Origin: an uncultured Oscillospiraceae bacterium | GTDB lineage: Bacteria; Bacillota; Clostridia; Oscillospirales; Oscillospiraceae | Assembly (NCBI GenBank): GCA_905234625.1 | Contig: CAJOIC010000010.1 | Coordinates: forward strand, 1-64,000 | Direction of reading: 5' to 3' | Length of the DNA stretch: 64,000 nucleotides | Part shown: one piece after another, positions 1-10,696 of the stretch | Position numbering within the stretch: position 1 is the first letter of the stretch | Layout of the letters: every line of letters starts with the position of its first letter | Position numbers and translations under genes: made by a program | Notes under the pieces: model-generated | Told to the model about the DNA's origin: nothing | The model's database searches: none | The model's input: the letters and a program-made list of their open reading frames with translations, nothing else

Positions 1-53
1 AATTTTCCACATTTCGGGCGCAGTTTTACAATCTTTGCCTGTTCCTGCCGTAG
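1..53 (+). CDS. Possible 3' tail of a gene entering from the left (partial)
   Basis: Within the left repeat copy, the + frame starting at base 3 reads the same last 16 residues (FSTFRAQFYNLCLFLP, stop TAG at 51-53) that end the DMT transporter gene at 45446-46318. If the repeat continues left of the window, a second gene may share this 3' end. With only 17 codons visible, this cannot be told from a non-coding repeat that happens to be open in this frame. Confidence 0.25.
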   Translation, partial: FSTFRAQFYNLCLFLP

Positions 54-93
54 AAAAGGCGCGTCACAGAATATCCTATTCTGCAACGCGCCC
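1..93. repeat. Left copy of a perfect 93-bp inverted repeat
   Basis: Bases 1-93 are the exact reverse complement of 45406-45498 (93 of 93 by eye). The repeat may extend left beyond the window. The inner end is a hairpin (stem 58-73 with 77-92, two G-T wobbles) followed by TTTTT, which makes it a terminator. Identity stops at base 94. The two copies face each other across 45 kb. Confidence 0.95.
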
Positions 94-98
94 TTTTT
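58..98. terminator. Bidirectional terminator inside the left repeat
   Basis: A 16-bp stem (58-73 with 77-92) with a 3-base loop is followed by TTTTT at 94-98 on the + strand and by a shorter T run on the - strand. It lies just past the stop of the DUF4349 lipoprotein gene and would end that transcript. Confidence 0.8.
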
Positions 99-106
99 CC
101 GTCACG

Positions 107-1117
107 TCATTCCTCGGTCCCGTCGGAGGGGGCGTCCTCCGGCCGGGAGTATGTCGGGGGCGCTGCCGCCGCCGCGGCGGCTCTGGCCTTCCGCTGAGAC
201 CGTGCCTCCCGCCTGGCCGCCCGGCGCTTCCGGGTCAGCCACAGGATGAGCACCACGACGCCCGCGATGAGCAGCAGCCACAGCCAGCTGTACGCCAGGG
301 CGATGAGGATATCCCCCAGCCCCTCGGCGAAGCCCCGCAGTCCGTCCACGAAGGCCGCGCCCAGACGGCTGCCGTAGGTGGGGTCGGGCTCCGGCTCGTA
401 CACCTTCACCTCCCGCAGGGAGATGTCCACCGTGGAATAATCCACCAGGGCGTCATAGTGCCGCAGGGTGCCGGAGAGCCGGTCGATCATCTCCTCCGTC
501 TCGGAGATGGCGTCCTCGACGGTGATGATGTCCGCCATATCCTCCGCCTCGGCCAGGAGCTCCTGGAGCCGGGCCAGCTTTGTCCGCTGGGTCTCCAGGC
601 GGCCGGAGGTATCGTAGTAGTTCTCGCTCACGTCCTCGGTGTACTCCTGACGGCTGAGCACGTGGCACAGATCTCCGGCGGCCTCGTCCAGGAACCGCCG
701 GTAATTCTCCGCGGGGATGCGGACGGTGCAGCTGGCGCGGCGGGTGCTGCCGGATTCGCTGACGCTGCTGGATTCATAGTACCCGCCCAGCTCCGCCGTC
801 AGCTCCGCCAGGGCGGACAGCGCCTCGTCGAAATCCAGGGTCTCCATCTCCAGGTTCGCGGTGTAGATGAGCTTGGCGGGGTTCGTCTGGGCCGGGACCT
901 CCGCGGACATGGGCATGGGCTCCGGCGCGGCAGGGACGTCCTCATTCGCCCAGTACGCGCCGTCGTAGGCGTCGAAGGCCGCCTCCTCGGCGTAGGCGTA
1001 GTCCGCCGCAGAGGCGCTGTAATACGCCTGCTCGGAAGCCGGGGAGCTTCCGCACCCGCACAGCAGGGCGGCGATCAGCAGAAGACTGAGGAGAAGCGCA
1101 AGATATCTCTTTTTCAT
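107..1117 (-). CDS. DUF4349 domain lipoprotein
   Basis: The 336-residue product starts with a basic n-region, a Leu-rich core and the lipobox LLCGC, so it should be a diacylglyceryl-anchored lipoprotein at the outer face of the membrane. The body (about residues 80-270) looks like DUF4349: a beta-rich N-terminal part, a long coiled coil rich in LARLQELLAEAED-type heptads and a single transmembrane helix near residues 275-297, followed by an Arg/Lys- and Ala-rich cytoplasmic tail. The start is supported by GGAGGT ending 8 bases upstream of ATG. DUF4349 proteins are common in Firmicutes and their role is unknown. It is a single gene followed by the terminator at 58-98. Confidence 0.85.
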   Translation of the reverse strand: MKKRYLALLLSLLLIAALLCGCGSSPASEQAYYSASAADYAYAEEAAFDAYDGAYWANEDVPAAPEPMPMSAEVPAQTNPAKLIYTANLEMETLDFDEALSALAELTAELGGYYESSSVSESGSTRRASCTVRIPAENYRRFLDEAAGDLCHVLSRQEYTEDVSENYYDTSGRLETQRTKLARLQELLAEAEDMADIITVEDAISETEEMIDRLSGTLRHYDALVDYSTVDISLREVKVYEPEPDPTYGSRLGAAFVDGLRGFAEGLGDILIALAYSWLWLLLIAGVVVLILWLTRKRRAARREARSQRKARAAAAAAAPPTYSRPEDAPSDGTEE

Positions 1118-1188
1118 GGCTGGTACCTCCGTTTTGTTTTGTCCTCATTCCCTTGGACGAGCCTCACGGGAAAAAGTTCCCCGAGAGG

Positions 1189-1218
1189 CAAAAAACAGGG
1201 GCGGACGGACCGCCCCTG
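1189..1218 (-). terminator. Terminator of hpf
   Basis: A 9-bp GC stem (1196-1204 with 1210-1218) is followed on the - strand by a run of seven T. It sits 15-44 bases past the hpf stop and upstream of the DUF4349 gene, so the two genes are separate transcripts. Confidence 0.85.
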
Positions 1219-1232
1219 TGCTGTTTTATGGG

Positions 1233-1775
1233 TCATTCCTCGGCGTCGGTGGCGGAGATCAGGCCATAGCCGCCGTTTTTCCGCTTGTAGACGATGGCGA
1301 AGACGCCGTCCTCCTCCTCGTTGCGGAAGGCGAAGAACTCGTGGCCGAGAAGATCCAGCTGCAGGATAGCCTCCTCCGGGGTCATGGGCTTGATGGAGAA
1401 GCGCTTCTCCCGGACGATCTTGAACTCCTCCGGCTCCTCATCCTCGTCATAGGCCACGTCGGCGGTGCGCTCAAAGGCGCCCTCGCGCAGCCGTTTTTCA
1501 AGACGGGTCTTGTTCCGCCGGACCTGCCGCTCGATGGCGGCGACAGCGGAATCGATGGAGGCATACATGTCGCTGGTGACCTCGCTGACGCGGTAGATCA
1601 TGCCGTTGTTGCGGATGGTCACCTCGGCGGTGTACCGGCCGCGTCCGGAGCTGAAGGTGACGGAAGCGTCGCTCTCCGTGCGGAAGAGCCGGTCGATCTT
1701 GCCGATCTTCTTCTCCGCGTAGTCCCGCATGGCGTCAGTCACGTCGAATTTCTTGCCAGTAAACGTAAAAGTCAT
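1233..1775 (-). CDS. hpf: Ribosome hibernation promoting factor, long form
   Basis: The 180-residue product matches long HPF/YvyD. Residues 1-100 form the S30AE (RaiA-like) fold, starting MTFTFTGKKFDVTDAMRDYA and containing the basic stretch used to occupy the tRNA/mRNA channel of the 30S subunit. A linker follows, then the C-terminal dimerisation domain from about residue 122 (IVREKRFSIKPMTPEEAI). Long-form HPF joins two 70S ribosomes into inactive 100S dimers in resting cells. AAGGAGGT lies upstream of the ATG and a good sigma-A promoter lies at 1799-1827. The gene is monocistronic. Confidence 0.95.
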   Translation of the reverse strand: MTFTFTGKKFDVTDAMRDYAEKKIGKIDRLFRTESDASVTFSSGRGRYTAEVTIRNNGMIYRVSEVTSDMYASIDSAVAAIERQVRRNKTRLEKRLREGAFERTADVAYDEDEEPEEFKIVREKRFSIKPMTPEEAILQLDLLGHEFFAFRNEEEDGVFAIVYKRKNGGYGLISATDAEE

Positions 1776-1798
1776 AATCTCTTACCTCCTTCGTCAAA

Positions 1799-1827
1799 AT
1801 TATATCACAGATACCCTTCGACGGCAA
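1799..1827 (-). promoter_or_regulatory. Promoter of hpf
   Basis: On the - strand TTGCCG (1822-1827), a 17-base spacer and TATAAT (1799-1804), with TG upstream of the -10, stand just before the hpf ribosome binding site in the gap between sigF and hpf. Confidence 0.75.
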
Positions 1828-1841
1828 GTAGGAGGCGCAAA

Positions 1842-2546
1842 TTATTCCAGCAATTCCCTCAGATGCCCGATGGCGCGGCGCTCCAATCGCGACACCTGCA
1901 CCTGGCTGACCCCCAGCACCCGGCTGGCACGGTCCTGGGTCATACCGTGGAAGTACCGCAGGTACACCGTCTGCCGCTCCCGGTCCGGCAGGGTCTCGAT
2001 GGCCTGCCGCAGGGCGACGTACTCCACAAGCCGCTCCTCCTGGGTCCAGTCCCCCAGCACCTGCTCCAGGGAAAAGCCGTCCTCCCCGGCGGTCTGCTGG
2101 AGGGACTCCGCGGGCAGGGCCGCCGTCTCCGCGGCGGCGATCTCCTCCGGCTCCAGCCCGGTGGCTTCGGACAGCTCCGACAGCACCGGCTCCCGGCCCA
2201 GGCGCTGGGTCAGCTCCGTGCGGGCGGCGCGGATGGCGGCGGCTCTCTCCTTGAGGCCCCGGCTGACCTTCACCGTGCCGTCGTCCCGGAGGAAGCGGCG
2301 GATCTCCCCGGAGATCTTGGGCACGGCATAGGTGGAGAAGCGGGTGCCGTAGGCCTCGTCGAAGCCCTCGATGGCCTTCAGGAAGCCCACGCAACCCAGT
2401 TGGAAGAGGTCGTCCGGCTCCACGCCCCGGCCGAAAAACCGGCGCGCCACGCTCCAGATGAGCCCGGCGTTCTCCTCCACCATCCGTCCGGCGGCTTCCC
2501 TGTCTCCCTCCCGCGCCGCCCGCAGCAGCGTGATCGTCCCGTCCAA
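1842..2546 (-). CDS. sigF: Forespore sigma factor F
   Basis: This 234-residue sigma-70 family protein is the third gene of a spoIIA operon. Region 2 is clear (DLFQLGCVGFLKAIEGFD, then YGTRFSTYAVPKISGEIRRF), region 3 follows, and region 4 ends with a helix-turn-helix (MTQDRASRVLGVSQVQVSRL). Sigma-F is the first compartment-specific sporulation sigma factor and is held by SpoIIAB until SpoIIAA releases it. The start is a TTG codon 3 bases after the spoIIAB stop with only a weak Shine-Dalgarno (GGTAAGGC), which suggests translational coupling. The length and order match the Bacillus/Clostridium operon. Confidence 0.95.
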   Translation of the reverse strand: MDGTITLLRAAREGDREAAGRMVEENAGLIWSVARRFFGRGVEPDDLFQLGCVGFLKAIEGFDEAYGTRFSTYAVPKISGEIRRFLRDDGTVKVSRGLKERAAAIRAARTELTQRLGREPVLSELSEATGLEPEEIAAAETAALPAESLQQTAGEDGFSLEQVLGDWTQEERLVEYVALRQAIETLPDRERQTVYLRYFHGMTQDRASRVLGVSQVQVSRLERRAIGHLRELLE

Positions 2547-2549
2547 GCC

Positions 2550-2987
2550 TTACCGCTGCGCCTTGACCGCGATGCGCTTGGACATGGTGACGGAGGTGCC
2601 CTTCCCCGGCGCGGAGCGAACCCGCAGCCCGTCCATGAAGCTGCCCATGATGGTGAAGCCCATGCCGCTCCTCTCCTCCCCGCCGGTGGAATACATGGGC
2701 TCCATGGCCTTCTCGACGTCCGGGATGCCCACGCCTCTGTCCCGAACCATGATCTCCAGCACGTTCCCCTCCAGGATCCGCAGCCGCAGGGTGACCGTGC
2801 CCATGACCTCCGGATAGGCATGGACGATGGCGTTGGTCACCGCCTCGGACACGGCGGTGCGGATATCTCCCAGCTCCTCCAGGGTGGGGTCCAGCTGAGC
2901 GGCGAAGGCCGCCGCGGCCGCCCGGGCAAAGCCCTCGTTGACGCTCCGGGCGGGAAATTCCATTTTTATGTAGTTTTCCTGTTTCAT
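2550..2987 (-). CDS. spoIIAB: Anti-sigma F factor and serine kinase SpoIIAB
   Basis: The 145-residue GHKL-fold kinase begins KQENYIKMEFPARSVNEG. The ATP-binding N-box (AVSEAVTNAIVHAY), the G1 box (VRDRGVGIPDVEKA) and the G2 region (EERSGMGFTIM) are all present. SpoIIAB binds sigma-F and phosphorylates SpoIIAA on a serine; the two activities are exclusive. It starts at ATG behind GGAGGAACGG and lies between spoIIAA and sigF in the usual order. Confidence 0.95.
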   Translation of the reverse strand: MKQENYIKMEFPARSVNEGFARAAAAAFAAQLDPTLEELGDIRTAVSEAVTNAIVHAYPEVMGTVTLRLRILEGNVLEIMVRDRGVGIPDVEKAMEPMYSTGGEERSGMGFTIMGSFMDGLRVRSAPGKGTSVTMSKRIAVKAQR

Positions 2988-3038
2988 ACCGTTCCTCCGT
3001 CCCCGTCCGGCATAGGAGCGCCGAACGGGGCATATTGT

Positions 3039-3368
3039 TTATTCGGCGGTCTCCGCCGTCCCCGCGCGAACGGCCACCAGCCGCTCGATGCCCGAGGCGT
3101 CGATGACCTTCATGGGCTGGCGGGACGCGTTCTCCACCCAGGCCCTGCCCCCCGTCTCCGACATCAGCCGCGCGATCTTCAGGATCAGGGCGATGCCCGA
3201 GGAATCCATGAACGTCAGCCCCTTCATGTCGATGACGCAGTCCCGGGGCAGATAATCGTCCAGGGTGCGGGTGATCCTCCGCAGAGCCGCCGCGGCCTCG
3301 TGGTGGTCCAGCTCCCCCTGGAAAAACAGGGTCAGCCGCCCCTCCTTGTAGCTCGATAGTACCTTCAT
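3039..3368 (-). CDS. spoIIAA: Anti-anti-sigma factor SpoIIAA
   Basis: The 109-residue STAS-domain protein contains the phosphorylation motif DMKGLTFMDSSGIALIL, where the first Ser after Asp is the usual SpoIIAB target. Unphosphorylated SpoIIAA frees sigma-F. It is the first gene of the operon. AAGGA lies about 9 bases upstream of the ATG. The valS terminator hairpin (3388-3421) ends only about 20 bases before this start, so any promoter for the operon must overlap that hairpin or lie inside the end of valS. I could not find a convincing sigma-H box. Confidence 0.93.
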   Translation of the reverse strand: MKVLSSYKEGRLTLFFQGELDHHEAAAALRRITRTLDDYLPRDCVIDMKGLTFMDSSGIALILKIARLMSETGGRAWVENASRQPMKVIDASGIERLVAVRAGTAETAE

Positions 3369-3387
3369 GCACTCATATCCTTACAAA

Positions 3388-3421
3388 AAAATTGCACCGT
3401 ACCAATGTACGGTGCAATTTT
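3388..3421. terminator. Terminator of valS, reading both ways
   Basis: A 15-bp perfect stem (3388-3402 with 3407-3421) with a 4-base loop has A residues on the left arm and T residues on the right. On the - strand a T run follows it. It ends valS immediately upstream of spoIIAA. Confidence 0.9.
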
Positions 3422-3458
3422 ACGTTTTTCGGATCGCAAATGCCGTCGAAACCAGGCG

Positions 3459-6064
<2,606 letters not shown>

Positions 6065-6068
<4 letters not shown>

Positions 6069-6367
6069 TTGAACATTGCCTCGATTTCCTCGGCCGGGGA
6101 AAGGCCGGTCTTCTTTTGCAGCACCTCGCCGTCACGGAAGGCGATGAGGGTGGGGATGGCCATGATGCCGTATTTCTGGGCCAGCTCCATCTGCTCGTCG
6201 GTGTTCACCTTGCCCACCTTCACGGCACTCTGGGTCTCGGCGAAGGCGTCCACGATGGGGCTCTGCATCTTGCAGGGACCGCACCAGGGAGCCCAGAAAT
6301 CCACCAGGGTATCGCCGGAGGCGACGGTGGCGTCAAAATTGTCCTTTGTAAGTTCCATCACGCTCAT
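6065..6367 (-). CDS. trxA: Thioredoxin
   Basis: The 100-residue protein has the classical thioredoxin fold and active site WCGPC ([14 protein letters not shown]), followed by the cis-Pro segment [11 protein letters not shown]. It reduces protein disulfides in the cytoplasm. GGAGAA stands before the ATG inside the end of the upstream reductase gene (gap 2 bases), and the stop overlaps valS. The linked reductase is the likely electron donor. Confidence 0.95.
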
Positions 6368-6369
6368 GT

Positions 6370-7191
6370 TCAGTTCTCCTTTATGAATGTATCGGCGCTC
6401 AGCGCCGCGATATTACCTTCTCCCACGGCCTTGGCGATCTGGTAGGGCCGGCCCGCGCAGTCTCCGCAGGCGAAGACGCCGGGAAGGCTCGTCCGCATCT
6501 CCCGGTCCACGGCGATATGCCCGCCGTCCAGGTCGAGCCCCGGCAGCAGCACCGCGGAGGCCACGGTGTCCCGCAGGACGAAGACTCCCTCCACGGGGTA
6601 GGCCGCACCGTCCGCCAGGAGCTCCTCCACCTTGCCCTCGCCGCGGATCTCGTACCGCTTGGCGCGGGTCTTGTCGAAGAATTCCACCTCGCAGCCGATG
6701 CCCGTGAGGAAGTTCGCCTCCTCCTTCGCCTCGGCGGAGAGGCCGATGACGGCCACCTTCTTCCCACGGTAGAACATCCCGTCGCAGGTGGCGCAGTAGC
6801 TGACGCCCTTCCCCAGCAGCTCGCTCTCCCCGGGATACGCCTTGGGCTGGGCGGAACCGGTGGCGAGGATGAGAGCCTTTCCCGTATAGACGTCCGTCCC
6901 GACGCTCACCATGAAGGTCTTGCCCATGGGCATCACGCCGGTGACCCGGCCGGTGAGGACGGGGATCTCTTTATCGGCAAGGCCCTTGGTCATGGCGGCC
7001 AGCATATCCGCGCCGCTCATGCCCACGAGACCGGGGTAATTGTCGATGGTGTGGGCCTTGGCGAGAGCCGTCGTCCCGCCGGGATTGGTGATGACCAGGG
7101 TCTTCCGCCCCCGGGCATGGGCCGTCAGCGCGGCGGATATGCCCCCGGGACCTCCTCCCAGGACGATGATGTCAAAGCCGGTCTCGTTCAT
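6370..7191 (-). CDS. Thioredoxin reductase-like flavoprotein, NADPH motifs missing
   Basis: The 273-residue protein has the FAD dinucleotide motif GGGPGG (residues 12-17), the redox CATC (133-136, in SYCATCDGMF) and the second FAD motif GVFACGD near the C-terminus. It is 30-45 residues shorter than usual TrxB. Where TrxB carries GGGDSA it reads VIGLSAEAKEEA, and where TrxB carries HRRxxxR it reads FDKTRAKR. Loss of these NADPH motifs is the mark of clostridial ferredoxin- or flavin-dependent thioredoxin reductases, so NADPH may not be the donor. It is first in the trxB-trxA-valS operon with a strong promoter at 7230-7258. The family (thioredoxin reductase) is sure; the electron donor is inferred. 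Confidence 0.88.
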   Translation of the reverse strand: MNETGFDIIVLGGGPGGISAALTAHARGRKTLVITNPGGTTALAKAHTIDNYPGLVGMSGADMLAAMTKGLADKEIPVLTGRVTGVMPMGKTFMVSVGTDVYTGKALILATGSAQPKAYPGESELLGKGVSYCATCDGMFYRGKKVAVIGLSAEAKEEANFLTGIGCEVEFFDKTRAKRYEIRGEGKVEELLADGAAYPVEGVFVLRDTVASAVLLPGLDLDGGHIAVDREMRTSLPGVFACGDCAGRPYQIAKAVGEGNIAALSADTFIKEN

Positions 7192-7229
7192 ATCGCCGCC
7201 TCCTGACCCGGATAGTTTGCTGATTTAGT

Positions 7230-7258
7230 ATTATACTATTTTATAAGAATCTAGTCAA
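7230..7258 (-). promoter_or_regulatory. Promoter of the trxB-trxA-valS operon
   Basis: On the - strand TTGACT (7253-7258), a 17-base spacer and TATAAT (7230-7235) precede the reductase gene. It is divergent from the glnS promoter. Confidence 0.85.
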
Positions 7259-7277
7259 CCAAATGCTGGGTTTTGTA

Positions 7278-7306
7278 TTGTAAAACCGCCGGGAATAGTG
7301 TATAAT
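7278..7306 (+). promoter_or_regulatory. Promoter of glnS
   Basis: TTGTAA (7278-7283), a 17-base spacer and TATAAT (7301-7306) lie 38 bases before the glnS start. Confidence 0.8.
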
Positions 7307-7343
7307 TTCACATAATCGGAATCCTTATAAAGAGAGGCACGTC

Positions 7344-9008
7344 ATGGACGAGAACGCAAGAAATTTTATCACCGACTTTATCGCGGAGGATATCGCCCCC
7401 GGCGGACGCTTCGAGGGGATGCAGGTGCACACCCGGTTTCCCCCGGAGCCCAACGGCTATCTGCACATCGGCCACTGCAAGGCCCTGTGCATCGATTTCG
7501 GCGCCGCCGAGCGCTTCGGCGGCATCACGAACCTCCGCATGGACGATACGAACCCCGCCAAGGAGGACACCGAATTCGTGGAGGCCATCCAGGAGGACAT
7601 CCACTGGCTTGGCTTTGACTGGGGCGACCGCTTCTTCTACGGCAGCGATTATTTCGAGAAGACCTACGAGCTGGCCGTGGGCCTCATCAAAAAGGGCCTG
7701 GCCTACGTATGCGAGCTGACGCCGGAGCAGTTCCGGGAGTATCGCGGCGACGTGAACACCCCCGCCCGCAGCCCCTGGCGCGACCGGCCCATCGAGGAGA
7801 GCCTCGACCTCTTCGCCCGGATGCGGGCCGGGGAGTTCCCCGAGGGGAAATACACCCTCCGGGCCAAGATCGACCTTGCCTCCGGCAACTTCAACATGCG
7901 GGACCCGGTGCTCTACCGCATCCGCTACATCGAGCACCACCGCCAGGGCACCAAGTGGTGCGTCTTCCCCATGTATGACTTCGCCCACCCCATCCAGGAC
8001 GCCCTGGAGGGCATCACCCACTCTCTCTGCTCCCTGGAATATGAAGACCACCGACCCCTGTACGACTGGGTCATCGAGCACACCGACGTGCCCTCGAAGC
8101 CCCGGCAGATCGAGTTTTCCCGTCTGGGCATCAACCACACCGTCATGTCGAAGCGGAAGCTCCGCCGCCTCGTGGAGGAGGGCTATGTCTCCGGCTGGGA
8201 CGATCCCCGCATGCCCACCCTGTGCGGCCTGCGCCGGAGGGGCTATACCCCCACCGCCGTCCGGTCCTTCATCACCCGCATCGGCGTGTCGAAGGTCACC
8301 AGCACCGTGGAGTACGCCTTCCTGGAGCATTGCCTCCGGGAGGAGCTGAACCGGAACGCCCCCCGGCGCATGGCGGTACTGCGCCCCGTGAAGCTCATCG
8401 TGACCAACTACCCCGAGGGACAGAGCGAGACCTTCGACATCGAGAACAACAACCTGGACGAGTCCGCCGGGACCCGCCCCGTGTCCTTCAGCCGGGAGCT
8501 GTGGATCGAGGCGGAGGACTTCATGGAGGAGCCCGTCAAGAAGTATAACCGCCTCTTCCCCGGCAACGAGGTCCGGCTCAAGGGCGCATACATCGTCAAA
8601 TGCACCGGCTGCGAGAAGGACGCCGACGGGAACATCACCGCCGTCACCTGCGAGTACGATCCCGACACCCGGGGCGGCGATACCCCGGACGGACGGAAGG
8701 TCCGGGGCACCATCCATTGGGTGGACGCGGAAAATTGCGCCGACGCCGAGATCCGCCTGTACGACAATCTCTTCTCCGATCCCGAACCGGACGCCGCGGA
8801 GGATTTCATCGCCTGCCTGAACCCCGACTCCCTGGAGGTCCTGACGGGCTGCAAGGTGGAGAAGGCCCTGGCGGAGGCCAAGGCCCCCGAGAGCTTCCAG
8901 TTCCTGCGCACCGGCTATTTCGCCGTGGACAGCGTGGACACCGCCCCCGGGCGCCTCGTCTTCAACCGCGCCGTGGCGCTGAAGGACAGCTTCAAGCCCA
9001 ACGCATGA
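7344..9008 (+). CDS. glnS: Glutamine--tRNA ligase
   Basis: This 554-residue class I synthetase carries HIGH at residues 41-44 (PPEPNGYLHIGHCKA) and the KMSKS-like VMSKR near 267-271. The MDDTNPAKED motif and the C-terminal anticodon-binding beta barrels are typical of GlnRS rather than GluRS. GAGAGGC precedes the ATG. Most Gram-positive bacteria make Gln-tRNA through Glu-tRNA and GatCAB; a true GlnRS is found in only some clostridia and is generally taken as acquired. Codon use looks like that of its neighbours. Confidence 0.96.
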   Translation: MDENARNFITDFIAEDIAPGGRFEGMQVHTRFPPEPNGYLHIGHCKALCIDFGAAERFGGITNLRMDDTNPAKEDTEFVEAIQEDIHWLGFDWGDRFFYGSDYFEKTYELAVGLIKKGLAYVCELTPEQFREYRGDVNTPARSPWRDRPIEESLDLFARMRAGEFPEGKYTLRAKIDLASGNFNMRDPVLYRIRYIEHHRQGTKWCVFPMYDFAHPIQDALEGITHSLCSLEYEDHRPLYDWVIEHTDVPSKPRQIEFSRLGINHTVMSKRKLRRLVEEGYVSGWDDPRMPTLCGLRRRGYTPTAVRSFITRIGVSKVTSTVEYAFLEHCLREELNRNAPRRMAVLRPVKLIVTNYPEGQSETFDIENNNLDESAGTRPVSFSRELWIEAEDFMEEPVKKYNRLFPGNEVRLKGAYIVKCTGCEKDADGNITAVTCEYDPDTRGGDTPDGRKVRGTIHWVDAENCADAEIRLYDNLFSDPEPDAAEDFIACLNPDSLEVLTGCKVEKALAEAKAPESFQFLRTGYFAVDSVDTAPGRLVFNRAVALKDSFKPNA

Positions 9009-9101
9009 TATTACGGGCGTTTCGGTCTTTCCCGCCGGAACGCCCCTTTCTCCCGCCATAAGTTAACCATTCCTAATCTTCGACACGAATCGGGTGATCC
9101 A

Positions 9102-10622
9102 GTGAAGAAAATCTTACGTGTTCTGGCATCGCGGTATTTTCTGGCGGTGGTGTGCATCCTGCTGGAATTCGCGCAGCTGACGGCTGTGTTCGTGCTGCTT
9201 CGGAACCAGTTCTGGCCCGTGAACCTCCTGGGCTGGGCCCTGCAGCTGGTTGCGCTGCTGTATCTCATCAACCGGGACGAGATCCCGGAGTTCAAGCTGC
9301 CCTGGATCTTACTGCTTCTGATCATCCCGGTGACGGGGGCCTTCATCTTCCTGCTGTTCGCCACCAACGACGCCAGCAAGAAGCAGCGCCGCCGCCATGA
9401 AGCGGCCCTGGACGCCCTGCGGCCCTTTCTGGAGGAGGCCTCTCTGCCGGAGGAGCTCGAGGGTCAGGCGGCCCTCCAGGCGGCGTATCTCCGGAACGCC
9501 ACCGGCGCCACCGTCGTACCCGGCACCCGCACGGAATACTACCCCCTGGGGGACGATTTCTGGCCGGCGCTGCTGGAGGCTCTGGACGGAGCGAAGAGAT
9601 TCATCCTCATGGAGTATTTCGTCATCCAGGAGGGCCGGGTCTGGTCCTCCATCCACGATATCCTCCGGCGCAAGGCGGCCCAGGGCGTGGAGGTCTATTT
9701 CATGTACGACGATTTCGGCTGCATGAAATACCTCTCCTCCAAGTACTACGAGACCCTCCGGGACGAGGGCATCCGCGCCATCCCCGCCAACCGCCTGCGG
9801 CCCGTCTTCACCAAGAGCCACAACAACCGTGACCACCGGAAGATCACGGTGGTGGACGGGGTGGTGGGCTTCACCGGCGGGGTGAACCTGGCGGACCGGT
9901 ACATGAACCTGGAGACCATCTTCGGCCATTGGAAGGACTCCGCCATCCGCCTGGAGGGCCCCGCCGTCCGCAGTCTGACGGCGCTGTTTCTGGCCTCCTG
10001 GAACACCCAGACCGACGAGACCATCGACGCGGAGAAGTACCTGAGCATCCTGCCCCCCGCCCAGGACGTCCCGGGCTTCACCGCCCCCTTCGGGGACGGC
10101 CCTCCCCCCCTGTACACCGACCGGGTGGGGAAAAACCTCTATCTGAGCATCATCTTCTCCGCGGAGAAGTACGTCTATATCACCACCCCGTACCTCATCT
10201 GCGACTATGAGCTCCTGAACGCCCTGCGGCTCGCGGCCAAGCGGGGGGTGGACGTGCGCATCATCACGCCCCACATCCCCGACAAGAAGGCCGTCTTCCT
10301 CATGACCCGCTCCAACTACCTGCCGCTGGTGCAGGACGGGGTAAAGATCTATGAATACACCCCCGGCTTCATCCACGCCAAGAATGTGGTGGCCGACGAT
10401 GAGATCGCCGTCTGCGGCTCCATCAACTTCGACTACCGCTCTCTGGTGCACAATTTCGAGTCCGCCGTCTGGATGGTGGGCACGGAGTGCATCCCGGCCA
10501 TGAAGGAGGATTTCCTCGCCACCCTGGAGGTGAGCCAGCACATCACCCCGGAGACCGCCGTCCTGCCCCCGGTGGAGCGGCTCCCGGCGGAGATCCTGAA
10601 GGTCTTCTCCACCCTCATGTGA
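9102..10622 (+). CDS. cls: Cardiolipin synthase (phospholipase D family)
   Basis: The 506-residue protein has two or three N-terminal transmembrane helices (about residues 12-90) and two HKD motifs: HRKITVVDG in the first half and HAKNVVADD near residue 425. It joins two phosphatidylglycerol molecules to make cardiolipin at the membrane. The start is GTG (MKKILRV), with a weak GGGTGAT behind it. An in-frame ATG is not available nearby. It follows glnS by 93 bases and may be read through from it. The length is typical of bacterial ClsA-type enzymes. Confidence 0.93.
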   Translation: MKKILRVLASRYFLAVVCILLEFAQLTAVFVLLRNQFWPVNLLGWALQLVALLYLINRDEIPEFKLPWILLLLIIPVTGAFIFLLFATNDASKKQRRRHEAALDALRPFLEEASLPEELEGQAALQAAYLRNATGATVVPGTRTEYYPLGDDFWPALLEALDGAKRFILMEYFVIQEGRVWSSIHDILRRKAAQGVEVYFMYDDFGCMKYLSSKYYETLRDEGIRAIPANRLRPVFTKSHNNRDHRKITVVDGVVGFTGGVNLADRYMNLETIFGHWKDSAIRLEGPAVRSLTALFLASWNTQTDETIDAEKYLSILPPAQDVPGFTAPFGDGPPPLYTDRVGKNLYLSIIFSAEKYVYITTPYLICDYELLNALRLAAKRGVDVRIITPHIPDKKAVFLMTRSNYLPLVQDGVKIYEYTPGFIHAKNVVADDEIAVCGSINFDYRSLVHNFESAVWMVGTECIPAMKEDFLATLEVSQHITPETAVLPPVERLPAEILKVFSTLM

Positions 10623-10636
10623 CGGCGCGATTTCGT

Positions 10637-10665
10637 TTGACAACTGTTTCACGCGATACTATAAT
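10637..10665 (+). promoter_or_regulatory. Promoter of the small secreted protein gene
   Basis: TTGACA (10637-10642), a 17-base spacer and TATAAT (10660-10665) lie 32 bases before the start at 10697. This is a consensus sigma-A promoter and predicts strong expression. Confidence 0.9.
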
Positions 10666-10696
10666 GAAACTATCAAAAATGAGGAGGAAAAACCAC

